Of a DNA stretch of 62,219 bases, positions 51,293 to 62,219 are shown in pieces (the first letter of the stretch is position 1; each line of letters begins with the position of its first letter). The stretch comes from an uncultured Pseudoflavonifractor sp. (GTDB lineage Bacteria > Bacillota > Clostridia > Oscillospirales > Oscillospiraceae), in assembly GCA_947425785.1 (NCBI GenBank), contig CANEAY010000012.1:1-62219 (forward strand). Reading direction: 5' to 3'. The notes beneath the pieces are model-generated. The model worked only from the letters and a program-made list of their open reading frames with translations, did no database searches and had not been told where the DNA came from. A program made the position numbers and the translations under genes.

Positions 51293-51694
51293 TTACTCAT
51301 CTGAGGCACTCGACAAAGATTCAGAGTTGTTTTCAGGCGAAGTGCACTCCTGTGTTACAACATCATTTTGGGGTAAAACAATTTCTTCCAGGCATAATGT
51401 TTTCTTTTTATAATGTATTATCATGGTTGCACCCGTAATTACAAAGGCTGTGCCAACATATTTTGAAATTGCGATTCCTAAATCTCTGATATTATTAGCA
51501 GTCACAGCTGTATTTACTGCAGCTACCCGTGTAACCTCATATTGCTCCGTATAGTAATCCGCTCCAAACGTATAACTTCTTGCACTTGAAGTGCTCCAAA
51601 AGGTTGGAGGATCAAATATAAAATATATGCCTATGAAAATGACAAATACCCCTAGCAGCATCCCTATGAAATTCCATCTTTTTTCCTTTTGCAT
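51293..51694 (-). CDS. Hypothetical membrane protein, AT-rich
   Basis: 133 aa with two hydrophobic segments: FIGMLLGVFVIFIGIYFIF near the start and KYVGTAFVITGATMIIHY around residue 80. Between them lies a polar, Tyr-rich part, and the last ~35 residues are acidic/Ser-rich. Codon use is AT-rich compared with its neighbours. It diverges from the XRE gene, sharing the ~130-bp region with a palindrome. No family recognised. Confidence 0.6.
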   Translation of the reverse strand: MQKEKRWNFIGMLLGVFVIFIGIYFIFDPPTFWSTSSARSYTFGADYYTEQYEVTRVAAVNTAVTANNIRDLGIAISKYVGTAFVITGATMIIHYKKKTLCLEEIVLPQNDVVTQECTSPENNSESLSSASDE

Positions 51695-51748
51695 TGTTAT
51701 TCTCCTCTCTTTTCTTATGTACTTGTTTCATCCCGCTCTCATCATATT

Positions 51749-51796
51749 ATAGCCCGTTTACGGGCTATTGTCAATAATCGGGTAAGATAATACGAT
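51749..51796 (+). promoter_or_regulatory. Palindrome and candidate promoter of the XRE gene
   Basis: Perfect inverted repeat atagcccg (51749-51756) / cgggctat (51761-51768) touches a -35 TTGTCA (51768-51773), with TACGAT (51791-51796) 17 bp on. It could be the operator of the encoded regulator. Confidence 0.55.
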
Positions 51797-51821
51797 GATA
51801 AAAAGAACGAGGGGGCTTTTT

Positions 51822-52028
51822 ATGATCGTATATGACAAGCTGTGGGCAACTATGAAGGAGAAGGGCATTTCGCAATATAAACTCGTCCATGAGTATCACG
51901 TCAGCTTCGGTCAGCTTGACCGGCTGCGGAAAAACGGGAATGTCAGCACCTATACACTTAGTCAACTGTGCAAAATCCTCGGTTGCAGGTTGGAAGAGAT
52001 TGCGGAATATCAGGAAGATAAAGAATGA
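51822..52028 (+). CDS. XRE-family (Cro/C1-type) small HTH regulator
   Basis: 68 aa from the ATG at 51822, after GAGGGGG; an upstream in-frame ATG at 51795 is less likely. The product is a single HTH domain: YDKLWATMKEKGISQYKLV, then SFGQLDRLRKNGNVSTYTL and SQLCKILGCRLEEIAEY. Such one-domain proteins control small accessory operons. It probably regulates itself and perhaps the divergent membrane protein. Confidence 0.9.
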   Translation: MIVYDKLWATMKEKGISQYKLVHEYHVSFGQLDRLRKNGNVSTYTLSQLCKILGCRLEEIAEYQEDKE

Positions 52029-52063
52029 CCGGGTGGAGAAGTTGTCTCCACCCGGTTTTTCAC
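52029..52063 (+). terminator. Terminator after the XRE gene
   Basis: Stem ccgggtggaga / tctccacccgg then a T-run. Confidence 0.9.
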
Positions 52064-52110
52064 TCTCCCATTTTCCATGGCATAGGATAAACAAAAAAGG
52101 AGGAATCCCT

Positions 52111-52851
52111 ATGCCCATCATCTACCTCTCCCCCTCCACCCAAGAGAAAAACTTCTATGTCAACGGCGGCACCGAGGAGGAATGGATGAACAAGCTGGCC
52201 GACGCCATCGTCCCCTACCTCACCGCCTCCGGCATCCGCTACACCCGCAACACGCCCCAGATGACGGCCGCATCCTCCATCAAGGCCTCCAACGCCGGCA
52301 GCTACGACCTTCACCTGGCCCTCCACTCCAACGCCGCTCCAGAGGGGCTCTACGGTCAGAAGCGGGGCATCATCGTCTTCTACTATCCCGGCAGTGCGGC
52401 AGGCCAGCGGGCAGCTACATTGGTGGCGGACGGGCTCAAGGACATTTATCCCTTGCCCAATGATGTCCGGGCCGAGCCCTCCACAACCATCGGAGAAGTA
52501 ACCAAGCCCAAGGCCCCCTCTGTTTTCATTGAGCTTGGCTACCACGACAATCTGGATGACGCAGTGTGGATCAAAAACAACATTGAGACTGCCGCCAGGA
52601 ACATCGTCCTCTCCCTCACCGAATTTTTCGGCACCCCCTTCCTCACCCCCAGAGCCTACCGGGAGGGCGTGGTGGACGTGAACTGGGGCAATCTGAACCT
52701 CCGGGATAAACCCAGCGTATCCTCCTATGTGGTGACCCAGATCCCCAATGGTGCCCGGCTCACCGTTATCAACCAATATAGGGACTGGTACGTGGTGCGC
52801 TATAAGGGTATTGTAGGTTGGGCCTACGGCGACTTCGTCACCCTGGTATAA
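52111..52851 (+). CDS. N-acetylmuramoyl-L-alanine amidase-like protein with C-terminal SH3 domain
   Basis: 246 aa from the ATG at 52111 after AAAGGAGG. The amidase_3 fold is suggested by DLHLALHSNAAPEG and the C-terminal SVFIELGYHDN, giving a His and the catalytic Glu. The usual first zinc His (GHG near the N-terminus) is not seen, the start reading YLSPSTQEKNFYVNGG. A bacterial SH3 domain (LNLRDKPSVSSYVVTQIPNG) fills residues ~190-246. No signal peptide is visible. Similar proteins occur in spore formers and act on spore or cell-wall peptides. It lies 4 bp before the LysM-GH18 gene. Confidence 0.85.
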   Translation: MPIIYLSPSTQEKNFYVNGGTEEEWMNKLADAIVPYLTASGIRYTRNTPQMTAASSIKASNAGSYDLHLALHSNAAPEGLYGQKRGIIVFYYPGSAAGQRAATLVADGLKDIYPLPNDVRAEPSTTIGEVTKPKAPSVFIELGYHDNLDDAVWIKNNIETAARNIVLSLTEFFGTPFLTPRAYREGVVDVNWGNLNLRDKPSVSSYVVTQIPNGARLTVINQYRDWYVVRYKGIVGWAYGDFVTLV

Positions 52852-52855
52852 GGCC

Positions 52856-54142
52856 ATGGTCATCCATGTGGTCGCACCGGGGGACAGCCTATATTCCATC
52901 GCTCTGGAGTATGGCGTCCCCATGTCTCAAATCATCATAGACAACGGCCTGGAGCGGCCGGAGCAGTTGGTGACGGGCCAGGCCCTTGTCATCCGCTTCC
53001 CGCTGGTCACCCACACCGTCCGCCCCGGCGAGACCCTCACCGCTGTGGCACGGCAATATGGGGTGAGCCTGCGGCAGCTTTTTCAGAACAACCCTATCCT
53101 CACCGGCCGCAGTGAGATCTGGCCCGGGGAGACTTTGGTCATCTCTTACCGCCAGGAGCCTGGGCCTCTTATCACTGTGAATGCCTACGCCTACCCCTAT
53201 ATCAGCGACCAGCTCCTCTACGCCGCCCTTCCCTACCTGACTTGTCTGACCCCCTTCACTTACGGCTTTACCCCCGAGGGGACTCTGGTAGAGCCGGAGG
53301 ACGAGCGCCTTATTGCCGCCGCCCGGCGCTTCCGGGCGGCGCCCCTCATGCACCTGTCCACCCTCACCGAGGAGGGGGGCTTTTCCAACGAACTGGCCCA
53401 TCTGCTCCTTAACGACCCGGAGCTTCAGGACACGGTGACCGCCAACATCGTCACCACCCTTCGAAACAAGAAGTACAGCGGTCTGGATGTGGATTTCGAA
53501 TACGTCTTTCCCCAGGACGCGCCCCGCTACGCCGAATTCCTGGCCTCGCTGACCCGGCGTTTGAATCCCTTGGGCTACCCGGTGGTCGCCGCCCTGGCAC
53601 CCAAGACCTCCGCTGGTCAGAAAGGGGCCCTCTATGAGGGTCACGATTTCGCCGCTATCGGCGCCGCGGTCAACAAAGTCCTCTTGATGACCTACGAGTG
53701 GGGCTATACCTACGGCCCGCCCATGGCGGTGGCTCCTCTGCCCAATGTGCGCCAGGTAGTGGAATACGCGCTCACCGAGATCCCCGCCAATAAGATCTGG
53801 CTGGGGGTACCCAACTATGGCTATGACTGGCCCCTCCCCTTTGTCCAGGGCGAGAGCAAGGCCACCTCTATTTCCAGCCAGCAGGCTGTAGCTTTGGCCC
53901 GGCGGTACGGCGTGGACATACAATATGACCAGCGCGCCCAGTCCCCCTGGTTCCACTACATGGATGAAAGGGACATTGAGCACGAGGTCTGGTTTGAGGA
54001 TGCCCGGAGCATCCGGGCCAAGCTGGCTCTCATCCCCGAATATGGCCTTGCCGGGGCAGGTTACTGGAACCTGATGCGTGATTTCCCCCAAAACTGGCTG
54101 GTTCTCTCCTCCCTCTACCAGATCCGCCAAGGGCTGAACTGA
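52856..54142 (+). CDS. LysM-GH18 spore cortex-lytic / peptidoglycan hydrolase (YaaH/SleL-like)
   Basis: 428 aa. Two LysM domains (residues 1-47, VVAPGDSLYSIALEYGVPMS; about 50-95, TVRPGETLTAVARQYGVS) bind peptidoglycan. A GH18 domain follows, with the catalytic pattern YSGLDVDFEYV (D-x-D-x-E) near residue 210. Members act as N-acetylglucosaminidases on spore cortex during germination. No signal peptide is seen, as in coat-bound SleL/YaaH. It is the second gene after the amidase, suggesting a joint wall-lysis unit. Confidence 0.93.
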   Translation: MVIHVVAPGDSLYSIALEYGVPMSQIIIDNGLERPEQLVTGQALVIRFPLVTHTVRPGETLTAVARQYGVSLRQLFQNNPILTGRSEIWPGETLVISYRQEPGPLITVNAYAYPYISDQLLYAALPYLTCLTPFTYGFTPEGTLVEPEDERLIAAARRFRAAPLMHLSTLTEEGGFSNELAHLLLNDPELQDTVTANIVTTLRNKKYSGLDVDFEYVFPQDAPRYAEFLASLTRRLNPLGYPVVAALAPKTSAGQKGALYEGHDFAAIGAAVNKVLLMTYEWGYTYGPPMAVAPLPNVRQVVEYALTEIPANKIWLGVPNYGYDWPLPFVQGESKATSISSQQAVALARRYGVDIQYDQRAQSPWFHYMDERDIEHEVWFEDARSIRAKLALIPEYGLAGAGYWNLMRDFPQNWLVLSSLYQIRQGLN

Positions 54143-54215
54143 AGCGTTCACAAATTATTCACGGGAAGTTCCCAAACTGTCCATCACTTTTCCTGGGAGC
54201 GTGGTATTCTATACT

Positions 54216-54366
54216 CGTCAGGACAAAGCACCAGAACCTCCTCTCTTTTCCTTTCTCTCTCAAAACACTGTCCCCCATGGGTGGCAACCGCTGCCCATGG
54301 GGGAACAGACCAAAATCTCCGCGTCACATGGCGCGTTATCCGGGACGGCTCACGCCGTCCCTTTTC
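54216..54366 (+). ncRNA. Candidate structured RNA (unclassified)
   Basis: A -10 like TATACT (54210-54215) has no strong -35. About 40 nt of pyrimidine-rich sequence follow, then a strong stem at 54268-54281 / 54294-54308 (cccccatggg / cccatggggg extended by ctgt / acag), and then a terminator gggacggc (54342-54349) / gccgtccc (54354-54361) with TTTT. No convincing coding frame covers it. It may be an sRNA or a leader. I could not match it to 6S, tmRNA, RNase P or SRP RNA. Confidence 0.5.
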
Positions 54367-54403
54367 ATTTGCAGACTTTTTTGAAAAATTTGAGATGGAG
54401 CCC

Positions 54404-54432
54404 TTTACAATTCAGGTATGATTTGCTATAAT
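54404..54432 (+). promoter_or_regulatory. Promoter of tRNA-Arg
   Basis: TTTACA (54404-54409), 17 bp, TATAAT (54427-54432), 19 bp ahead of the tRNA. Confidence 0.85.
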
Positions 54433-54451
54433 AATCAAGCGCCTTTCATAA

Positions 54452-54528
54452 GCGCCCGTAGTTCAATTGGATAGAGCGTCAGATTCCGGTTCTGAATGTT
54501 GGGGGTTCGAGTCCCTCCGGGCGTACCA
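54452..54528 (+). tRNA. tRNA-Arg(CCG)
   Basis: 77 nt with encoded CCA. Acceptor gcgcccg pairs with cgggcgt, the anticodon arm reads tcaga-ttccggt-tctga with anticodon CCG, and the T-arm is gggggttcgagtccctc. Promoter and terminator are its own. Confidence 0.96.
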
Positions 54529-54568
54529 AGAATAGACTTTCTGCGTCAGCGGAAAGTCTATTCTTATT
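54528..54568 (+). terminator. Terminator of tRNA-Arg
   Basis: Stem agaatagactttc / gaaagtctattct then a T-rich run. Confidence 0.88.
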
Positions 54569-54611
54569 TCTTCTTATTGCCGCTGATGCCGAGGAAGCAA
54601 AGCTCCCTCGG

Positions 54612-54679
54612 GGAGGGACTCGGAGCTAACGACGTGCCACCGGCACGTCGTCTTAACGCTCCGACTCCGGGCGTACCAA
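54612..54679 (+). repeat. Palindromic element with a second tRNA-Arg 3' end
   Basis: The last 15 nt (54665-54679, ctccgggcgtaccaa) repeat the 3' end of the tRNA at 54515-54529 exactly. The front (ggagggactcg, 54612-54622) is the reverse complement of its T-arm (54508-54518). Between them lies a two-tier hairpin: cggagc / gctccg around cgacgtgcc / ggcacgtcg. No complete tRNA can be folded. Confidence 0.7.
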
Positions 54680-54716
54680 AAAGAGACCTTTCGCTTCGGC
54701 GAAAGGTCTCTTTTTA
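54678..54716 (+). terminator. Second terminator behind the tRNA-Arg 3' copy
   Basis: Stem aaaaagagacctttcgc / gcgaaaggtctcttttt. Confidence 0.88.
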
Positions 54717-54721
54717 CATGA

Positions 54722-54764
54722 AAACCCGGGGGCTATTCCAATGGAATAGCCCCCGGGTTTGTGT
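54722..54764 (-). terminator. Terminator of rpoBC
   Basis: Minus-strand stem aaacccgggggctattcc / ggaatagcccccgggttt just after the rpoC stop. Confidence 0.9.
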
Positions 54765-54768
54765 TTCT

Positions 54769-58545
<3,777 letters not shown>

Positions 58546-58563
58546 ATTTTTGTCCTCCCTTTC

Positions 58564-61500
58564 TTATTCGTCGTCCCCGAGCTCGTCGCCCAGGTCGCCA
58601 AAGTCTTCATCGTCGTCCTCAGCCTCGTCAGAGACCACCAGGTCGTCCTCGTCGCTGTTCTCCTTGAGGGTATAGCCGGCGGCGGCAAACTCATTCTCGT
58701 CCCGGTACTGGTAGAAGTCGTCGTCCTCCCGGACACGGTCGGGCGGATAGGTGTCCTCATCGTCCTCCTTGAGTTCGATGACCTCGCCGGTGCGGTCGAG
58801 CACCTGCACATCCAGGCACAGGGCCTGGAGCTCTTTCACCAGCACCTTGAAGGCCTCGGGTACGCCGGGAGAGGGCACGTTGTGGCCCTTCACGATGGCC
58901 TCGTAGGTCTTCACACGGCCGGTAACGTCATCGGACTTGACGGTGAGCATCTCCCGGAGGGTGTAGGCCGCGCCGTAAGCCTCCAGGGCCCACATTTCCA
59001 TCTCGCCGAACCGCTGGCCGCCGAACTGGGCCTTGCCGCCCAAGGGCTGCTGGGTGACCAGAGAGTAGGGACCGGTGGAACGGGCATGGATCTTATCGTC
59101 CACCAGATGGTGGAGCTTGAGGAAGTAGACATAGCCGGTGGTGACCCGGTTGTCGAACTTCTCGCCGGTACGGCCGTCGTACATATCGCTCTTGCCGTCC
59201 TCGGCCAGGCCGGCCTCCTTCAAAAGCTCCTGAATGTCGCTTTCGTTGGCGCCGTTGAAGATGGGGGTGGCCACCTTCCAGCCCAGAGTCTTGGCAGCGT
59301 AGCCAAGGTGGACTTCCAGCACCTGGCCGATGTTCATACGGGAAGGCACGCCCAGGGGGTTCAGCACAATGTCCAGAGGGGTACCGTCAGGCAGGAAGGG
59401 CATATCCTCCTGGGGCAGGATGCGGGACACAACGCCCTTATTGCCGTGTCGGCCGGCCATCTTATCACCCACGGAGATCTTCCGCTTCTGGGCGATATAG
59501 ATGCGCACCACCTGATTGACGCCGGGGTTCAGCTCGTCGCCGTTCTCCCGGGTGAACACGTCCACATTGACGATGATGCCGCTCTCACCGTGGGGCACCT
59601 TCAGAGAGGTGTCACGGACTTCACGGGCCTTCTCACCAAAGATGGCCCGGAGCAGCCGCTCCTCGGCGGTGAGGTCGGTCTCGCCCTTGGGGGTGACCTT
59701 GCCCACCAGGATGTCGCCGGGACGGACTTCGGCGCCCACGCGGATGATACCGCGCTCGTCCAAGTCCTTCAGGGCATCCTCGCCCACGTTGGGGATGTCA
59801 CGGGTGATCTCCTCGGGGCCCAGCTTGGTGTCCCGGGCCTCGGTCTCGTACTCCTCAATATGGATAGAGGTGAACACGTCATCCTTTACCATCCGCTCGT
59901 TGAGGAGGATAGCGTCCTCGTAGTTGTAGCCCTCCCAGGTCATGAAACCCATGAGGATGTTCTTGCCCAGGGCGATCTCACCGTTGGAGGTGGAGGGGCC
60001 GTCCACGATGACCTCCCCCTTCACCACCCGCTGGCCCACATTGACGATGGGACGCTGGTTGATACAGGTGGTGTGGTTGGAGCGCATGAACTTGGTCAGC
60101 TTGTGATCCACCACCCGGCCGTCATCATAACGGATGGTGATGTAGTCGGCGGACACCCGGGTGACCTCGCCGTCGTCCTCCGCCAGGATGACCACCTCGG
60201 AGTCGATACAGTTCTTGTACTCCTGGCCGGTGGCCACGATGGGGGCCTCGGTGGTGAGCAGGGGCACTGCCTGGCGCTGCATGTTAGCGCCCATGAGGGC
60301 GCGGTTGGCGTCGTCATTCTCCAGGAAGGGGATCATGGCGGTGGCGATGGACACCATCATCTTGGGGCTGACGTCGATATAGTCCACCTGGCTGCGGTCA
60401 ACGCTGATGATCTCGTTGCGGTGACGGCAGGTGACACGCTCATTGACCAGGCAGCCGTTCTCGTCCACCGGCTCGGTGGCCTGGGCCACATTATAGGGAT
60501 CCTCCACGTCGGCGGTCATATAGACGATCTCCTCGGTGACCTTGCCGGTGGCCTTGTCGATCCTCCGGTAGGGGGTCTCGATGAAGCCATAGCGGTTCAC
60601 CTTGGCATAGGAGGCCAGATAGGAGATCAGGCCGATGTTGGGGCCTTCGGGAGTCTCGATGGGGCACAGACGGCCGTAGTGGGAGTAGTGGATATCACGC
60701 ACATCGAAGGAAGCCCGGTCACGGGAGAGGCCGCCGGGGCCCAGAGCGGACACACGGCGCTTGTGGGTCAGCTCGGCCAGGGGGTTGGTCTGATCCATAA
60801 ACTGGCTCAGCGGCGAAGAACCGAAGAACTCCTTGATGGCGGCGGTGACGGGCCGGATATTGATAAGGGACTGGGGGGTGACGATGTCCAGATCCTGAAT
60901 GGTCATCCGCTCCCGGATGACCCGCTCCATACGGCTGAAGCCGATGCGGAACTGGTTCTGGAGCAGCTCACCCACACAGCGCAGACGGCGGTTGCCCAGA
61001 TGGTCGATGTCATCGGGGTTGCCCACGCCGTGGGCCAGGCAGTTGAGATAATTGATGGAGGCCATCATGTCGTCCACGATGATGTGCTTGGGCACCAGGT
61101 CGTCCACATGGTCGGTCACCAGCTCCTTGAGGGCCTCCTGGTCGCCGCCGGCCTGCTGGATGAGCTCCATCAGCACGCTGTAGCGCACCAGCTCGGTGAC
61201 GCCGCACTCCTCCGGGTCAAAGGAGACCAGGGGAGCCATGTCGATCATGTGGTTGGAGAAGACCTTCACGGTCGTCCCCTCCACGTCCAGCACCACTTCA
61301 TTGACGCCCTTGGCCTGGAGCTCCTGGGCACGGTCGGCGGTGAGGGTCTCCCCCGCCTCGGCCAAAATCTCGCCGGTGGCGGGATCGGGCACGGGCTGGG
61401 CCAGGGTATGGCCGGTGATACGGGCGGCCAGAGCCAGCTTCTTGTTGAACTTATAACGGCCCACAGCAGACAGGTCGTACCGGCGGGCGTCGAAGAAGAG

Positions 61501-62219
61501 ACCGTTGATCAAACTTTCGGCGGAGTCCACCGTGGGGGGCTCGCCGGGACGGAGCTTGCGGTAGATCTCCAGCATGGCCTCCTCATAGGTCTTGCAGGTG
61601 TCCTTCTCCAAAGTGGCCACGATGCGGGGATCTTCCCCGAACATCTCCAGGATCTCCCCGTCGGTACGGGGGCCCACCGCCCGGATCAGGCAGGTGATGG
61701 GGATCTTACGGTTCTTATCGATGCGCACCCAGAACACGTCGGACAGGTCGGTCTCATACTCCAGCCAGGCGCCACGGCCAGGGATGACGGTAGTGGCGTA
61801 AGTCAGGTTGTCCGCCTTGTCCGCGTTCTTGGCATAGTAGATACCCGGAGAGCGGACGATCTGGGAAACGATGACACGCTCGGCGCCATTGATAACAAAG
61901 GTACCAGCCTTGGTCATCAGGGGGAAATCCCCCATGAAGATCTCCTGCTCCTTGATCTCCTCGGTCTCCTTGTTGCGCAGACGCACCCGCACCTTGATGG
62001 GGGCGGCGTAGGTGGCGTCACGGGCCTTACACTCGTCTACGTCGTACTTGGGAGCCTCATCCATGGTGTAGTCGATGAAGGACAGCTCCAGATTCCCGGC
62101 GTAGTCGGTGATGGCCGCCACATCGCGAAATACCTCCCGCAGTCCCTTTTCCAGGAACCAGCGGTAGGAGTTCTTCTGGATCTCCAGGAGGTTGGGCATC
62201 TCCAGGGGCTCCTGATGGC
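58564..62219 (-). CDS. rpoB: DNA-directed RNA polymerase subunit beta (5' end beyond the window)
   Basis: About 1,217 residues are visible; the frame stays open to the right edge (HQEPLE precedes [19 protein letters not shown]), so the true start lies outside. The rifampicin region reads [20 protein letters not shown] with Asp, His and Ser at the classic resistance sites unchanged. The C-terminal part ([40 protein letters not shown]) is standard, followed by an acidic tail rich in Asp/Glu (about 60 residues), which is longer than usual. Confidence 0.99.
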   Translation of the reverse strand, partial: HQEPLEMPNLLEIQKNSYRWFLEKGLREVFRDVAAITDYAGNLELSFIDYTMDEAPKYDVDECKARDATYAAPIKVRVRLRNKETEEIKEQEIFMGDFPLMTKAGTFVINGAERVIVSQIVRSPGIYYAKNADKADNLTYATTVIPGRGAWLEYETDLSDVFWVRIDKNRKIPITCLIRAVGPRTDGEILEMFGEDPRIVATLEKDTCKTYEEAMLEIYRKLRPGEPPTVDSAESLINGLFFDARRYDLSAVGRYKFNKKLALAARITGHTLAQPVPDPATGEILAEAGETLTADRAQELQAKGVNEVVLDVEGTTVKVFSNHMIDMAPLVSFDPEECGVTELVRYSVLMELIQQAGGDQEALKELVTDHVDDLVPKHIIVDDMMASINYLNCLAHGVGNPDDIDHLGNRRLRCVGELLQNQFRIGFSRMERVIRERMTIQDLDIVTPQSLINIRPVTAAIKEFFGSSPLSQFMDQTNPLAELTHKRRVSALGPGGLSRDRASFDVRDIHYSHYGRLCPIETPEGPNIGLISYLASYAKVNRYGFIETPYRRIDKATGKVTEEIVYMTADVEDPYNVAQATEPVDENGCLVNERVTCRHRNEIISVDRSQVDYIDVSPKMMVSIATAMIPFLENDDANRALMGANMQRQAVPLLTTEAPIVATGQEYKNCIDSEVVILAEDDGEVTRVSADYITIRYDDGRVVDHKLTKFMRSNHTTCINQRPIVNVGQRVVKGEVIVDGPSTSNGEIALGKNILMGFMTWEGYNYEDAILLNERMVKDDVFTSIHIEEYETEARDTKLGPEEITRDIPNVGEDALKDLDERGIIRVGAEVRPGDILVGKVTPKGETDLTAEERLLRAIFGEKAREVRDTSLKVPHGESGIIVNVDVFTRENGDELNPGVNQVVRIYIAQKRKISVGDKMAGRHGNKGVVSRILPQEDMPFLPDGTPLDIVLNPLGVPSRMNIGQVLEVHLGYAAKTLGWKVATPIFNGANESDIQELLKEAGLAEDGKSDMYDGRTGEKFDNRVTTGYVYFLKLHHLVDDKIHARSTGPYSLVTQQPLGGKAQFGGQRFGEMEMWALEAYGAAYTLREMLTVKSDDVTGRVKTYEAIVKGHNVPSPGVPEAFKVLVKELQALCLDVQVLDRTGEVIELKEDDEDTYPPDRVREDDDFYQYRDENEFAAAGYTLKENSDEDDLVVSDEAEDDDEDFGDLGDELGDDE

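Overview
The window is about 62 kb of a GC-rich, anaerobic, spore-forming Firmicute chromosome, most like the Oscillospirales (Flavonifractor / Pseudoflavonifractor / Intestinimonas type). This rests on gene content and the character of the encoded proteins, not on a database search. Pointers are an NAD-linked trimeric [FeFe] hydrogenase, NfnAB, a 2-hydroxyacyl-CoA dehydratase/activase pair, rubrerythrin, HprK, YlmC and LysM-GH18 spore-type proteins, SLH surface proteins, an S-box riboswitch before metK, and AGGAGG-type ribosome sites. Most of the sequence is housekeeping DNA with strong codon bias. Two stretches, about 4.2-8.3 kb and 51.3-52.0 kb, are visibly AT-richer.

Layout. 1-1.4 kb: csoR-copA copper efflux operon (copA runs off the left edge) with its operator. 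1.5-8.5 kb: surface-protein block with an LRR/transglutaminase/SLH protein, a stalk-domain/NPCBM-like protein and a second SLH protein, ending at tRNA-Leu(GAG); a 20-nt copy of a tRNA 3' end lies on the far side of the two AT-richer genes. 8.7-13.7 kb: degenerate NodB protein plus bactofilin, proC, rpsB-tsf. 13.7-19.4 kb: ECF sigma/membrane protein pair, hprK, and a padR-DUF1700-DUF4097 operon. 19.5-24.3 kb: activase and dehydratase-like genes plus a GNAT. 24.4-27.6 kb: a lysine/alanine-rich DUF6465 protein, a small protein and nfnAB. 27.6-31.9 kb: response regulator / ABC-2 transporter / histidine kinase cluster. 31.9-35.5 kb: rqcH, mrnC and a MATE pump behind a promoter-attenuator leader. 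35.6-41.8 kb: seven-gene hydrogenase operon. 41.8-42.0 kb: an unexplained short-repeat array. 42-46.3 kb: O-antigen-ligase-like protein, glycosyltransferase, metK with SAM riboswitch. 46.3-51.2 kb: rhomboid-fold protein with zinc ribbon, EamA transporter, rubrerythrin, glmS, ylmC. 51.3-54.1 kb: small membrane protein/XRE pair and two cell-wall hydrolases. 54.1-62.2 kb: a candidate structured RNA, tRNA-Arg(CCG) with a partial copy of its 3' end, and rpoC-rpoB (rpoB runs off the right edge).

How the genes fit together. The hydrogenase, NfnAB and the dehydratase modules fit fermentative electron-bifurcating redox balancing. Rubrerythrin and the copper operon handle oxygen and metal stress. The SLH proteins, glycosyltransferase, O-antigen-ligase-like protein, bactofilin and cell-wall hydrolases build or remodel the envelope. 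I found no CRISPR array, transposase, integrase or phage genes. The items most worth a second look are the NodB-like protein without metal ligands next to bactofilin, the two tRNA 3'-end copies, the repeat array after hydA, the MATE attenuator, the in-frame TGA between the activase and dehydratase genes, and the candidate RNA at 54.2-54.4 kb.
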